The notes under the pieces: generated by a model
The model's database searches: none
Seen by the model: the letters and a program-made list of their open reading frames with translations, nothing else
What the model was told of the DNA's origin: nothing
Shown here: positions 45,979 to 56,214 of the stretch, piece after piece
Position numbering within the stretch: position 1 is the stretch's first letter
How the letters are laid out: the number at the start of each line of letters is the position of its first letter
Assembly (NCBI GenBank): GCA_016648135.1
Contig: JADDOH010022985.1
Location: forward strand, 1-64,000
Reading direction: 5' to 3'
From: Agrypnia vestita
Lineage: Eukaryota; Arthropoda; Insecta; Trichoptera; Phryganeidae
DNA length: 64,000 bases
Program-made: the position numbers and the translations under genes

Positions 45979-46922
45979 CTGTGTATACTTTTCTGGGATA
46001 TTCTGCCGTGTATATGTGACCTTTCTGGACAACTTTTCGGATCCCATTGCAGGGTCCATCATCATGGCTGATGTGATGAGTGAGTGTTGAAGTGTAGGTT
46101 AAGTATTGCCTTGCAATACCGTACCGAAGTCAGGGTGTCTCCAAGTTTGTGTTATGTTAAGTATTGGATTACAGTACCATGTCAAAAACAGGATGTGTGT
46201 GTCTTGATGTAGTGTGTTGTGTATCTACTAACGGATGTCGGACTGTGCGGATCGTCGATTTGATTTATCCTGCAGCGCCGGATACCACGATGTTTTTAAC
46301 TTAAGACCGTCATCCCTATTAATGTTGACCGAGTGCTTGTATATTTCAATTGCTTCTTTGACCAGGCGCGTTTGGTGACTTTTGGGCTTTCCTAAGATTT
46401 TCGGTTCAAATGAAAAATGGTGGCCAGTAGCTAGAAAATGCTCAGCCAATGCCGATTTTTCCGGGTGACCGAATTTGCATGCTCTTTTATGCTCATCAAC
46501 CCTCTTTGAAATCGTGCGTGCTGTTTGTCCCACATACAAAAGTCTAGTCAAGGTCAAAGAAGCAATTGAAATATACAAGCACCCGGTAAACATTAATAGG
46601 GATGACGGTCTTAAGTTAAAAACATCGTGGTATCCAGCGCTGCAAGATAAATCAAATCGACGATCCGCACAGTCCGACATTCTCTAGTAAATACACAATA
46701 CACTACATCAAGACACATACACCCTGCTTTCGATATGATACTGCAATCCAGTACTTAACATAAAACAAACTTGGATACACCCTGACTTCGGTACGGTATT
46801 TCAAGGCAATACTTAACCTACTCATCACATCAGCCCTGATGATGGACCCTGCAATGAGATCCGTAAAGTTGGCCAGAAATGTCACATATACATAGCAGAA
46901 TATCCCAGAAAACTATACACAG
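45979..46922. mobile_element. Penelope-like element fragment with inverted arms
   Basis: Left arm 45979-46364 (minus-oriented) and right arm 46553-46922 (plus-oriented) are inverted copies of the same 3' segment. Both encode VKEAIEIYKH...NINRDDGLKL and both contain GATGGACCCTGCAATG or its complement. Between them, on the minus strand (46365-46552), lies the start of a GIY-YIG endonuclease with LLYVGQTARTISKRVDEHKR. GIY-YIG linked to such tails is the hallmark of Penelope-like retroelements. Confidence 0.8.
46228..46680 (-). CDS. Penelope-like GIY-YIG endonuclease domain fragment
   Basis: The open frame is about 150 codons. The recognisable part begins near residue 49: LYVGQTARTISKRVDEHKRA, then SALAEHFLATGHHFSF and VKEAIEIYKHSVNINRDDGL. 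The Y-V-G and conserved Arg, His and Glu residues fit the GIY-YIG nuclease of Penelope-like elements, which nicks the target for reverse transcription. The first about 45 residues come from the inverted right arm and are spurious. The reverse transcriptase domain is absent. Confidence 0.7.
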   Translation of the reverse strand: MSDCADRRFDLSCSAGYHDVFNLRPSSLLMFTGCLYISIASLTLTRLLYVGQTARTISKRVDEHKRACKFGHPEKSALAEHFLATGHHFSFEPKILGKPKSHQTRLVKEAIEIYKHSVNINRDDGLKLKTSWYPALQDKSNRRSAQSDIR

Positions 46923-47012
46923 GAGATTCTGAACGGCCGTGAAAACCTAAGGACATTTTTTACCAGAATGATAGAGTTGTCCCTTCCAATATCCTGCTGG
47001 CGACTGGGTTAA

Positions 47013-47959
47013 CCCTTATGTTACTACCCGGGTATCCATTTCCGACTTCAAGTAAAAATAATTTTATTCATAAACTCTTGATGCTTTTGTCCGCCAGGAT
47101 CCCCATTATTTGGGATATTTGAAAGGGATTTATATATTTTTTGATGTAAGTTTTTTTTTAAAAAGGTATTTTATATAACCTTAAACTTGTCTAGTCCTCT
47201 GATTACTACCCAGGGTACCCGGGTACCCATTCGGTAGTGATATTCTCATTCAGTGATAGGCATAAATTTTACCATCAGATTTAGTTATGTATTTGAATAT
47301 TCATTTTGAACAGTGCATTCTGAAATCCAATCTTCGTTCTTGCTATTCAAAAAATCCTCTGTATCTAAGACCATATCGTTACGCAGTAATTGGAGTAAAC
47401 AATCTTTTTTGAGAAGCGCACTATCAACAAAAAAATATAATATAATTAATTTATATCTTTGATTTCATTTAACATGAAAATATTAATAAGAAAACATCAA
47501 AGTTATCTTACATATTATCATTTTTATAATTTCTAAAGTTTTAGTGAATTTGAAAAAAATTGAGACGATGAAAACTTAAATATTGTTAACATATAATAAA
47601 TTTTAACTGTAAATAATATATAACGTATAATAAATTATAACTGTTATAAATATATAATAAATAAATTGCACATGAGACATGTTGCACTTTACTAAGATAG
47701 CTAGAATTGAAGATATAAATGAAATATTCAGTCAATATGTATTAGTCAATGTCAAGCGAATTGATAAAAATCAGGTATAAAGGGATACAGATATCGTTAT
47801 GAGAAGCAGTGACCTTCAAGGAAGCTATTTGATCATTATCTCAATATCAATTTGCGATAAACAATATAAAATAATGCATGGGGAACGTCCATCCAAGTAG
47901 AGTACCCAGGTACCCTGGGTAGTAACTAGTGTGAAAAATTCCGGGTAGTAACATAACGG
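47013..47959. mobile_element. Non-autonomous piggyBac-like element (TTAA-flanked)
   Basis: TTAA occurs at 47009-47012 and 47960-47963. The left end CCCTTATGTTACTACCCGGG and right end CCGGGTAGTAACATAACGG are inverted repeats. Subterminal GGGTACCCGGGTACCC-type blocks occur near both ends. No transposase is encoded. The first 280 bp match the left end of the relic at 42439, so both belong to one family. Confidence 0.88.
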
Positions 47960-48059
47960 TTAATCCACGCAATCAACCATAATAATTTCGTTGTCTGTCC
48001 GTCCTTCCAACCGAACTTCGTGTAACTTCCGTAATTTCGTTCGAATCCATGGTTAAAAA

Positions 48060-48180
48060 ATAAACTAGGCGGCTGGAGGTGGGCGCAAACCACCGCCGCG
48101 CGAGTGCTAGAGCAGGAAGCTATCGATGTTGCCACCATTGCATATCCGCGACCCGCCAAAAGGATCTTATAAATAGGGCT
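48060..48180 (+). promoter_or_regulatory. GC-rich island with TATA-box-like motif
   Basis: Within AT-rich intron a GC-rich block (CACCGCCGCGCGAGTGCTAG) is followed by TATAAATA at 48168-48175. It lies next to a piggyBac end and 1.7 kb upstream of the quadruplicated exons. An internal promoter is possible but unproven; transposon debris is equally likely. Confidence 0.2.
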
Positions 48181-48679
48181 TAGCAAAGAAGCGAGCCATT
48201 TTTCCGTCATTTTTGATGGGTTACAACTAGTTACACTTTATAATGAGAAAGATAAAGCAAAAAATATTCGCCGTGTTAGTCGAAAGAGATACGGTAGCCC
48301 TCTAGGGCTTAAATAGATAATCCGAGAATTTATGTTTCCTAATATAAACAGAACTACTTGTAATTTGTATAAATATCACATACTTTTTAGCTTCCTCTTA
48401 AAAGTTGTTATTGTTATTTTTCCCGAGTGCCCCGTTAGTTATTTCTACAAAACAATTTAATTCCCCTGTGCGTGATTGAATCTTGTCTTCTTTCTGTATT
48501 CCATTCTTGTTAAGTAGTCGCGTTCATATTTTTAATTTTTTCTTTGCATTAAGACAGAATTATATTAAATTTATTTATTTATCTGAGCGCCATAACTTGT
48601 AAACATTCTAGCAACAACAATATTTTATATGTAGGTATGTCGGATTTTGTCCCCAGATAATTATTAATAAAAAATTTAG

Positions 48680-48738
48680 AAGTCTCACAGAGACGAAGCT
48701 AAGTTTCCCATACTTATAGCTTTGTCTCTGTGAGACTT
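48680..48738. repeat. miRNA-sized hairpin
   Basis: AGTCTCACAGAGACGAAGCT pairs with AGCTTTGTCTCTGTGAGACT, one mismatch in the central part, around a loop of about 14-16 bases. The size fits a small-RNA precursor, a MITE core, or chance. Confidence 0.6.
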
Positions 48739-48744
48739 GAATAA

Positions 48745-49895
48745 TTCATCTTAATTCTAGCATTACTTTGATTTTTGTGTATTATTTTCTTTAGTATATT
48801 TCGTAATGATTTATATAGAAGTATTCTTAATTTTTTTTAAATTCTTCTTCATTATCTAGAAATAGTATTGTCACGTATCATGGCTATGAGAGGCAAATAA
48901 AAACACTGAATATTAATTAGCGATTTATTAATTAATGATTAATTCATTATTTTAATTACTCAACTCAACACATATTAAACTTAACGCTATTCTTTGTTTC
49001 ATACTATATCACTCATATATGTCACTTTATTATCGCTGTATAAAACTCTATTTATTTGCCATTTGGAGAATTATTCGCCCGAATATTTCGTATATTTAAT
49101 AATTTTATGACTGGGCATAACTGGCCGTCATCCGCGTTGCACTTCGCACAGAACGATCTGTCAAAACGAGACTTCGTGGCAGCCGCAGCAAAAAACTGGA
49201 TTATCGAACCTTCTAGATTATTCTAGTATTTAGTAGAAGGTTTCCGTCGCTCCTACCCTATTCTTGTTATCTCCCAAAGATTGTAGATAATTGTAGAGTA
49301 TTCTAGAAGGTTACAGAGGTTTCGATCTTATTGTATCGTTTCTTATTGTATGTTTCGATCATTGACGTATTACGAAGGATTCTGCATGCAATCCCTTTTA
49401 CCATTTCGTTACGGTGTACTCCTGCAGCAGTTGATTCGAGGGACTATTTTTATGCGATATATATTTTTATAAGATTCTGTTTTGATAAATGTAACCTCGA
49501 ATTCTTTCCAAGAATAAAATCCGTACTGCTATATTATTGTTACATATTTTGTCTTTAATGAAAAGTTTGCTTAATGGTCTATGATTAATCTCTAGTATTT
49601 TATATCGGTTGCTTCTTTAATTGTTTTTCCATCGATGATTATTTTTGTTGTTATTATTTAAGCACAACATTGGAGCTATTATTGGTGAAATAGGATATCA
49701 GATGTGCAAAAATGTGATAGAAAATTTCGTCCAAAGTGGCGCTGTTTGAGACATTCGCAGGCGGCCATTTAAAAGATCACATTATCGTTAATAAATTTGT
49801 AATCGGTGTTGATGTTAAATATCAACATGTCCAAAAAATAAAATCAGTTAATGGATTACTAATCATAAATCGTTTAATTATTATGCCTATTCTAG
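48745..49895. other. Intron sequence before the tandem exon cluster
   Basis: A segment near 49200-49320 has repeated TCTAGAAGGTT-like motifs. No gene or element is recognised. Confidence 0.4.
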
Positions 49896-50021
49896 CTCTA
49901 CAACAAGCCATTAGTGATCTGGAAGCTGTTCCGTACCTTCGTCCTAACGTCGTGGAAAATAATAATTACCGACTTGCGCAAGCAACTAATGAATCTAGAA
50001 CTCACAATTTCAACCCACAAA
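49896..50021 (+). CDS. Tandem linker exon T1 (phase 1-1, 42 codons)
   Basis: The acceptor is GCCTATTCTAG and the donor CAAA|GTGAGT. The peptide opens A-L-Q-Q-A-I-S-D, contains VPYLRPNVVENNNYRLAQ and ends HNFNPQ(S). It is Asn/Gln/Arg-rich with no RING. It is the first of four copies spaced 200, 198 and 201 bp. The last base before the donor is A rather than G, so joining to the next copy gives Thr at the junction. The even spacing and intact frames point to recent duplication of exon plus intron. Confidence 0.88.
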
Positions 50022-50095
50022 GTGAGTTTAATGTTAACATTTCATAAATTTCTTCTAGTGATTACATAAATCATCTAATTCTTTACCCATTCTAG

Positions 50096-50221
50096 CTCGA
50101 CAACAAGCCATTAGTAATCAGGAAACTATTCAGTACCTTCGTCCTAACGTCTTGGAAAATAATGATTACCGACTTGCGCAAGCAACTAATGAATCTAGAA
50201 CTCACAATTTCAACCCACAAA
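50096..50221 (+). CDS. Tandem linker exon T2 (phase 1-1, 42 codons)
   Basis: The acceptor is ACCCATTCTAG and the donor CAAA|GTGAGT. The peptide opens A-R-Q-Q-A-I-S-N-Q-E and keeps RPNVLENNDYRLAQATNESR. It is very close to T3 in DNA as well as protein, including the introns, so T2 and T3 are the youngest pair. The intron before it is only 74 bp, near the lower size limit for insect introns. Confidence 0.88.
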
Positions 50222-50293
50222 GTGAGTTTTATGTTAACATTTCATAAATTTCTTCTAGATTAAATAAATCATCTAATTCTGTACCCATTCTAG

Positions 50294-50419
50294 CTCGACA
50301 ACAAGCCATTAGTAATCAGGAAACTGTTACGTACTTTCGTCCTAACGTCTTGGAAAATAATGATTACCGACTTGCGCAAGCAACTAATGAATCTAGAACT
50401 CCCAATTTCAACTCACAAA
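50294..50419 (+). CDS. Tandem linker exon T3 (phase 1-1, 42 codons)
   Basis: The acceptor is ACCCATTCTAG and the donor CAAA|GTGAGT. The peptide opens A-R-Q-Q-A-I-S-N-Q-E and contains TYFRPNVLENNDYRLAQ, ending PNFNSQ(S). The preceding intron is 72 bp and has an in-frame stop. The following intron is 75 bp, a multiple of three and open, so T3 and T4 could also be translated as one piece with 25 extra residues. Confidence 0.88.
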
Positions 50420-50494
50420 GTGAGTTTTATGTTAATATTTCACGGGTGTCTTCAAGATATTACATGAGTTGTCTAATTCTTATGCCTATTCTAG

Positions 50495-50620
50495 CTCCGC
50501 AACAAGCTATTAGTGATCAGGCTGCTGTTCCGTACCGTCGTCCTAACTTCGTGGAAAATAATAATTACCGACTTCCGCCAGGAACAGATGAATATATTGC
50601 GCACAATCTCAACTTACAAG
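50495..50620 (+). CDS. Tandem linker exon T4 (phase 1-1, 42 codons)
   Basis: The acceptor is GCCTATTCTAG and the donor CAAG|GTGAGT. The peptide opens A-P-Q-Q-A-I-S-D-Q and contains VPYRRPNFVENNNYRL, then the diverged PPGTDEYIAHNLNLQG. It is the most diverged copy. It alone has the G before the donor that other cassettes use, so it is the natural partner for the E-start of the exon at 51458. Confidence 0.88.
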
Positions 50621-50639
50621 GTGAGTTTAACATTTTTCA

Positions 50640-51457
50640 CAGGTGTTTTCACATGTATTTTCAAGTAATCATAGTTTTTTTACTAGAATGACTCATTATT
50701 TACTCTTTCTTTATCGTCTTTCTTCTCCAGTTCCCGGGCTTTTCTGCCTCTTCCAGGTCTTTTGACTACGTCGACCACTTTTTCATTTCTTTTGAGCATT
50801 TTGAATATTTATTTTTCTAACGTAACAAATATACATAGATATTATGTATTTCTGTTAGTTACAAAAAAGCTGTAAGCTATTAAAATTTTTCGTAACCAAT
50901 AAACTGAAATGAATTAATTTTTTGGGTTAAATTTTGTTTTGCAAGTGTTCATTTTTTTATTTGAGGCTCAATATTTTTCTTAGTATTTTTTTAAAACTGT
51001 TAATATAAGTACCTCATTTTTGGTTGGGAAACACCGTGTTTTGTAACCACAAGCGACCACTGATATTGCTATTGTTTAGTGCATTTGCACTTCACTTTCT
51101 TAACTCTAGAAGTTTTATTTATTGTATTATTATAATGAATTATTGATCGTGTAAGCATATTGGTGTTTTCTATTAATTTATTGTATACAATATAATACAG
51201 GCATCATCCAAGCTGTACGTAGCTGAATACATCCCTTTGGGTAATTGGATTAGATTTGTGAATCAAATTGATTTAAATGAAAGAAGGGTTTATTTAATCT
51301 TTTAATTTTACAAAAATAAAATTTTACAATTCATCTTCAAGTAGTCAGCAATATAAAAATTATGTACATTCCAAAAAAGTATCTCTTAGTGCATCCTGTA
51401 TATGACATTTTTCGTTGTAAGTCAGTACAGTACCAATGTATACACTTAATTTTTCAG
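50640..51457. other. Intron sequence, nothing recognised
   Basis: AT-rich, ending in the acceptor TTAATTTTTCAG of the next RING cassette. Confidence 0.4.
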
Positions 51458-51688
51458 AAATGAATGTTGTTCGTTACGACAATACTGTGGCAGTGAGTAG
51501 GGGAATGCCTTCTGGCGAATCTGGAGAGCTCTGTCTCATCTGCGCCATGAGGAAGAGCAGCACAATTTTCCAGTGCGGCCACAGAGCTTGTCCGGAATGC
51601 GCCTCCTGGTTATCCATCTGCCACATCTGCAACAAGCCGACTCACTTCGCCAGAGCTCAGAATGATGTACCGCTACCTACTTACAATG
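51458..51688 (+). CDS. RING cassette exon H (class II, 77 codons)
   Basis: The acceptor is TTAATTTTTCAG and the donor AATG|GTATGA. The exon is phase 1-1 and 231 bp. A linker of about 28 residues (E-M-N-V-V-R-Y) precedes CLIC, FQCGHRACPEC and CHIC, with spacing C-x2-C-x10-C-x-H-x2-C-x2-C-x6-C-x2-C. The tail is NKPTHFARAQNDVPLPTYNG. If the donor is not used, the frame ends after 10 more codons at a stop at 51718-51720, giving a possible short C terminus. The internal DAT-free RING closely resembles the exons at 33314 and 53447. Confidence 0.9.
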
Positions 51689-51729
51689 GTATGATAAACC
51701 GAGAACCTAGTACACCTTAATTTTATACC

Positions 51730-52370
51730 ATAAATGTTTGTGGTGAATACGAAGGCTTCAGGGATTTTATCTATATGGAATCTCACGTCTGAAGGGTTCA
51801 AGGGTTCACTATTGAACCCTCATTGATATAGTCAAATACTGCTCTGTTTACGCTGACCAAAATATGGAAAAACCGTCAATCTGATTTTAAATGTTCGGCT
51901 TGTCAAAAGTTCATATATTTTTTAAAGCATCGTAAAGAGTCGAAATATTGACTCAGGATGGAAAAAAACAGAATTACGCTCGATGCCTTCGTTATATGGT
52001 ACTGGTTGATATCGTGATGTGATATTGTATGCTACGTATTATGCGATGTATGCTGCGTAGGACACTTTTATTATATGGTGTTGGTTGAAGTTGTGCTATG
52101 GCGTTATATGCCGCGTATTTCATTGAATTTTAATTGAACGCGTGCCTCTATTCTTACTCCGTACAAAACAAAGGCATTCTGCTATAAGAAAAAGGGATTA
52201 CTTTTAGAATTGATGATCAGAGGGAATATATAAAGGTGGAGGGCCAAAAGTGAATCAAACAAATAAGATAGACATACCAAGTCCGGACGCAACTTTCCTC
52301 GATACAAATCGCTTCTTTTCCATTTTTTTGTATTTATTGGGTATTTACATGTAACTTTTTCTTTCAGACA
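51730..52370. other. Intron sequence, nothing firm recognised
   Basis: Short ATATGGT/GATGTGATATTG motifs are repeated loosely near 52000-52100. No gene is supported. Confidence 0.35.
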
Positions 52371-52379
52371 TTTTTTTGA

Positions 52380-53330
52380 CGAGTTTTAACTTATGTACAA
52401 TTTGTTACTTATTTATAATTACTACGCTACCGGTTTCGACATGTCTGTGTCATTTACGAGCGTTACTTAAAATAAAATAAAATGTGTAAGTACTTATTAG
52501 GTTTTTTAGGTGGTGGGGGTGATCTGCGTGATGGGAGGGGCGAGGGAGGGAACATTATTAATAATGGTGACTTACAAGGGGCTATTTCTTATGTTTCCAA
52601 CACCGACAATTTGAAAAAAATTTTGACATTAGTGTATTTAAAGGTAGATTTGTCTTTTTTTAAAGTGTGGACAATTTCTAACAATGGATTGAAAATTCAC
52701 AATAATTTTTATTTCTTAAACAAAGCTCATGTTCCCTCATCCTAGTTTTAATTTTTTTTTAAATGCTGGAAAAATTCTCCAGCATTTTACACCACTTCTA
52801 AAATTAAAAATTTAATGAACAACAAAGACTCTTAACATAAATGGAATAAGCGGTATCCACACATTAGAATGCAATGATTGTGATGCACAATATGTAGGAA
52901 AGATCACGAAAAATTTTAAAACCAGCATAAGAGACCATGAACTTTGTTTGATAAATAACAATTATTCTGAATTTCTAACTATTGTTAGAAACTGGCCACC
53001 CTTTCAAAAAAGATAAATCTACGTTTAAATATACTAATGTCAACAAAATTTTCAAATTATCTGCTTTAGAAATTAACAAAAAATTAAAATCAATTATCAA
53101 CATTATCAACAAAATTATAGCCCCCCGTCACTATTATTTAACGATGGTCCCTCCGTCGCCCCTTCCACCCCCCAAATCACCGCCACCGCATAAAAACACC
53201 TAATACAGTACTTGCACATTTTAGTTTAGTTTAAATAACGATCATTAATGACACGGATGTGTCGAAACCGGTAGCGTAGTGAACATAAATAAGTAACAAA
53301 TTGTAAATAAGTTTAAACTTAATAAGTTTA
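52380..53330 (+). mobile_element. Penelope-like element fragment flanked by inverted arms
   Basis: The arms at about 52395-52615 and 53110-53310 are inverted copies. TACGCTACCGGTTTCGACAT on the left pairs with GTCGAAACCGGTAGCGTAGT on the right, and AAAATGTGTAAGTACTTATT pairs with its partner at 53200. Between them the plus strand encodes CNDCDAQYVGKITKNFKTSI, the GIY-YIG region of a Penelope-like element, followed by LETGHPFKK-like text. The reverse transcriptase is missing. Confidence 0.75.
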
Positions 53331-53446
53331 AAAAATGGCTTCTTTTCCACACCAGATTTCGCCTTAGTTGCAGTTTTCATTCTATCATTAAGTCCGTGCT
53401 AATCACTCTCCTCCAAAAATGTTGTCAGTGGTATTTTATTTTACAG

Positions 53447-53671
53447 AGCACCGACCTACGGACAGCCACCTGGCTCCCCACCAGGGCAATGTGGTAGCGA
53501 GGAGCGGTCAGTCTTTTGATGAGGATGCCGGCAGCCGCTGCTGCCTCTGTCTGTCCCAGAAGGAAACCGTGACTTTCCCGTGCGGCCACAGTGCGTGCCT
53601 TGACTGCGCTTCTATGTTATCTTTCTGCCACGTCTGCAATCGTGCTATTAAAGAGAGCCCCCAAAATAATG
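53447..53671 (+). CDS. RING cassette exon I (class II, 75 codons)
   Basis: The acceptor is TATTTTACAG and the donor AATG|GTAAGG. The exon is phase 1-1 and 225 bp. A linker of about 35 residues opens E-H-R-P-T-D-S-H and leads to CCLC, FPCGHSACLDC and CHVCNRAI, with spacing C-x2-C-x10-C-x-H-x2-C-x2-C-x6-C-x2-C. It pairs with exon H in order and sequence (ECAS/DCAS, CHIC/CHVC). The tail is KESPQNNG. All eight ligands are present, plus one extra Cys just before the first ligand's partner. Confidence 0.92.
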
Positions 53672-53825
53672 GTAAGGTTTTACAGTATTTTTGATCGTCA
53701 TCTTGCAACCTCTTATCCAAGGACGTTCGGGATTTCAATGATCTCAGACATTAGTTAAAGAGTGGGAGGCAGGAATAGTGGTTACATTGGGAGACAGGGA
53801 ACAACTTTAAAATTAAGAATGTTCT

Positions 53826-54045
53826 TAGGTTTTCACGGCCACTCAGAATCTTCTGGTTTATGTCTTCTGGGGTATTACTACTTTCGCCACGGTATTGCAA
53901 GCCAATAATTAACTACAACACCAACACTCACAATAACACGTAAACCCTGTTGATGGACCCTGCAATGGGTTCCGAAACATCGGCTAGAAAGGTCGTAATA
54001 ACACGGCATAATACCCCAGAAGACACAATCCAGAAAACTTTATAA
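53826..54045. repeat. Penelope-like terminal palindrome
   Basis: It contains GGTTTTCACGGCCACTCAGA and GATGGACCCTGCAATGGGTT, both also found in the arms at 46 kb. TCTTCTGGGGTATTA pairs with TAATACCCCAGAAGA. Confidence 0.6.
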
Positions 54046-54811
54046 TTAGACTATCGGATAAGATTATTTGATTATTCATCAGTGATTGACTTTTATTTTA
54101 ATTTGATCTATCATATCTCTGTTTAGAGTTTTGTAGTCCTAAACAAAAAAAAATGTAAAAAAAATATACAAGTAAAATTAAAATAATTAAACTCAACTTG
54201 TATTTAATTAATATATTTACTTATTTATTATTATTACCAACGTCCTATTGGGCGTTTGTAAGAATTTTATACAAACTTATCATAACATACACAATTTGTA
54301 GAAGGTAAATTGATTTAGTTATCCCTCGCCAGTTGGTCCTGAGAAGAACCGTTGTACTCCTGACATTTGAGATCGTACTACTCATCTTCAGGGTGTGGTG
54401 ACGTTGAAGTGTCACTCTTAAACCATCGTTAAAACAGGTTGTTCGAGGTCGATAGTTCAGGACAAATTTCAATTCGTATAATTATACTATATATATAATA
54501 CTAGCGGCCCACCCCGGCTTCGCACGGGTATTTAACAAAAGTTTCAAAAATTATAAACACACACATACACCTACACACACACATACACCCTTCTTTTTGC
54601 GTCGGAGGTTACTAAAAAAGAGTACATTATAAAGAAAGTTTGGATATTATTATTTAAATGAATTTTTTCGTTATTATTTTTTATTTCTTTTGTTATTTTT
54701 TAATATTTGATTATTTTATATTTATTTCAAATGTTTGTAAAAAGATCATACAAAACATAAACCATTAAATTTATTAGGTCAGAGCTTCCCTGTAAACGAT
54801 ATTTGATGTTG

Positions 54812-56206
54812 TTATATTTTGTGGCAGCAAAACAAATTGTTTTTCAGGAGCTCCGACCCGCGATAGGCCAACATACAATTGGCCGTGAGTAAAACATTCC
54901 CTACTAATTCTAAGGCTTGGGACTTATTAATAGTTAACGCGAACGATGTTTTTACCGGAAATTGAAGCCGTTTAAATGGGATTGGCAGATCAGTTGGGAT
55001 GATCGGTATCCTCGGTATTTGAGCTAGTTGACCAGCTGCTGGGCCGGTGATAATGGTCGCTACAATTAAATTGTCCCTCAATTCCTTGATAAGCAGCCTT
55101 GTCCCATTGCACATGCTCGGGGGGCTTAAATTTCTCAAAAGCATGATTGGATTTCCGATTTTTAACGTCAATTCGTGTGGTGGCAGTCCAGAAGGGTTTA
55201 GTGAATTTAAAAATTCCTGTGGATAATGTACTGCGTCTACGATATTAGTCACGGTGTCGATTGATTTGTAGTTTTTTATTTGGCCGGGGACTTTTTGAAT
55301 ACTCGGATTGTTTATTTTGTTGACAGCATCATTCCTAGGTGACACTATTGCCCTAGAACACAACCAATGAAAGTCCTTTTCGTGTAAGTTCTCGATGTCA
55401 GGGTATACTGCATCTATTAAAACTTGGCCTAGAGACTCATCTAGGAGGATGTCACAATTTCTGCTTATATTCGGAGTGGGAAAAATTCCTTCCCCAAGTA
55501 TTAACAGTTGTTGTGGGAAATTACTATCTGTGATTCCATGAAAATGAGCTCTCATATTCATCCGTAATTTTAAATTATCAATAGAAGTCCATAAGGGAGA
55601 CGATTTCAAGCATGCTTTGGTGATATCTGCTCGCATACTTCTGTTAATGACGGGAAGAGTCTGTCGGAAATCTCCAGCAAATACAAAAATAATCTCGCCC
55701 ATAAGAGTAGAGGAGTTTCTAAGATCTTTTCATGTTCTGTCCACGGCCTCTATATGTGCTCTATCGCTCATGGTGCATTCATCCTACATAATCAATGAGG
55801 CGTCTTGTAGTAATTTACCAAGAGGCCCATTTTTGCGGATAGAACATGTATATTGTTGCTCAAGATTTACAGATAGCGGAAGTTGAAAACTAGAATGAGC
55901 AGTTTTTCCATCATTTAAGAGAGTTGCAGCAATTCCTGACGAATCAACTGCTATCGCTATCCTCCCTGATTGTCTTATCTTAGCAAGTATCAAATTTGCA
56001 AGAAACGTCTTTCCAGTGCCACCTGGCGCATCCAAAAAAAAAATTATTTTGTTATTATTCACGCTATCGACTATAGTCTCAAAAGCATGTCTTTGATCTG
56101 AGACTAATTTTGGCAGGTTTTCATTGACAAAAGCGGTCAAATCATTTGTATTATAGTTATGTGCCATTGTTTTCTGTACGAACTGAAGAAGGTAATCCAA
56201 AATCAC
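54812..56206 (-). pseudogene. Helitron helicase (PIF1-like), C-terminal part
   Basis: Two minus-strand frames, 55784-56206 and 54812-55702, form one PIF1-type helicase. Walker A is DAPGGTGKTFLANLIL and Walker B DECTMSD lies just across the stop that separates the frames. Then come FAGDFRQTLPVI, MRAHF and the late block SFALTINKSQ. Helicase activity would unwind the element during rolling-circle transposition. A stop codon and a frameshift near 55700-55790 inactivate it. Confidence 0.85.
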
Positions 56207-56214
56207 TTAAGCTT

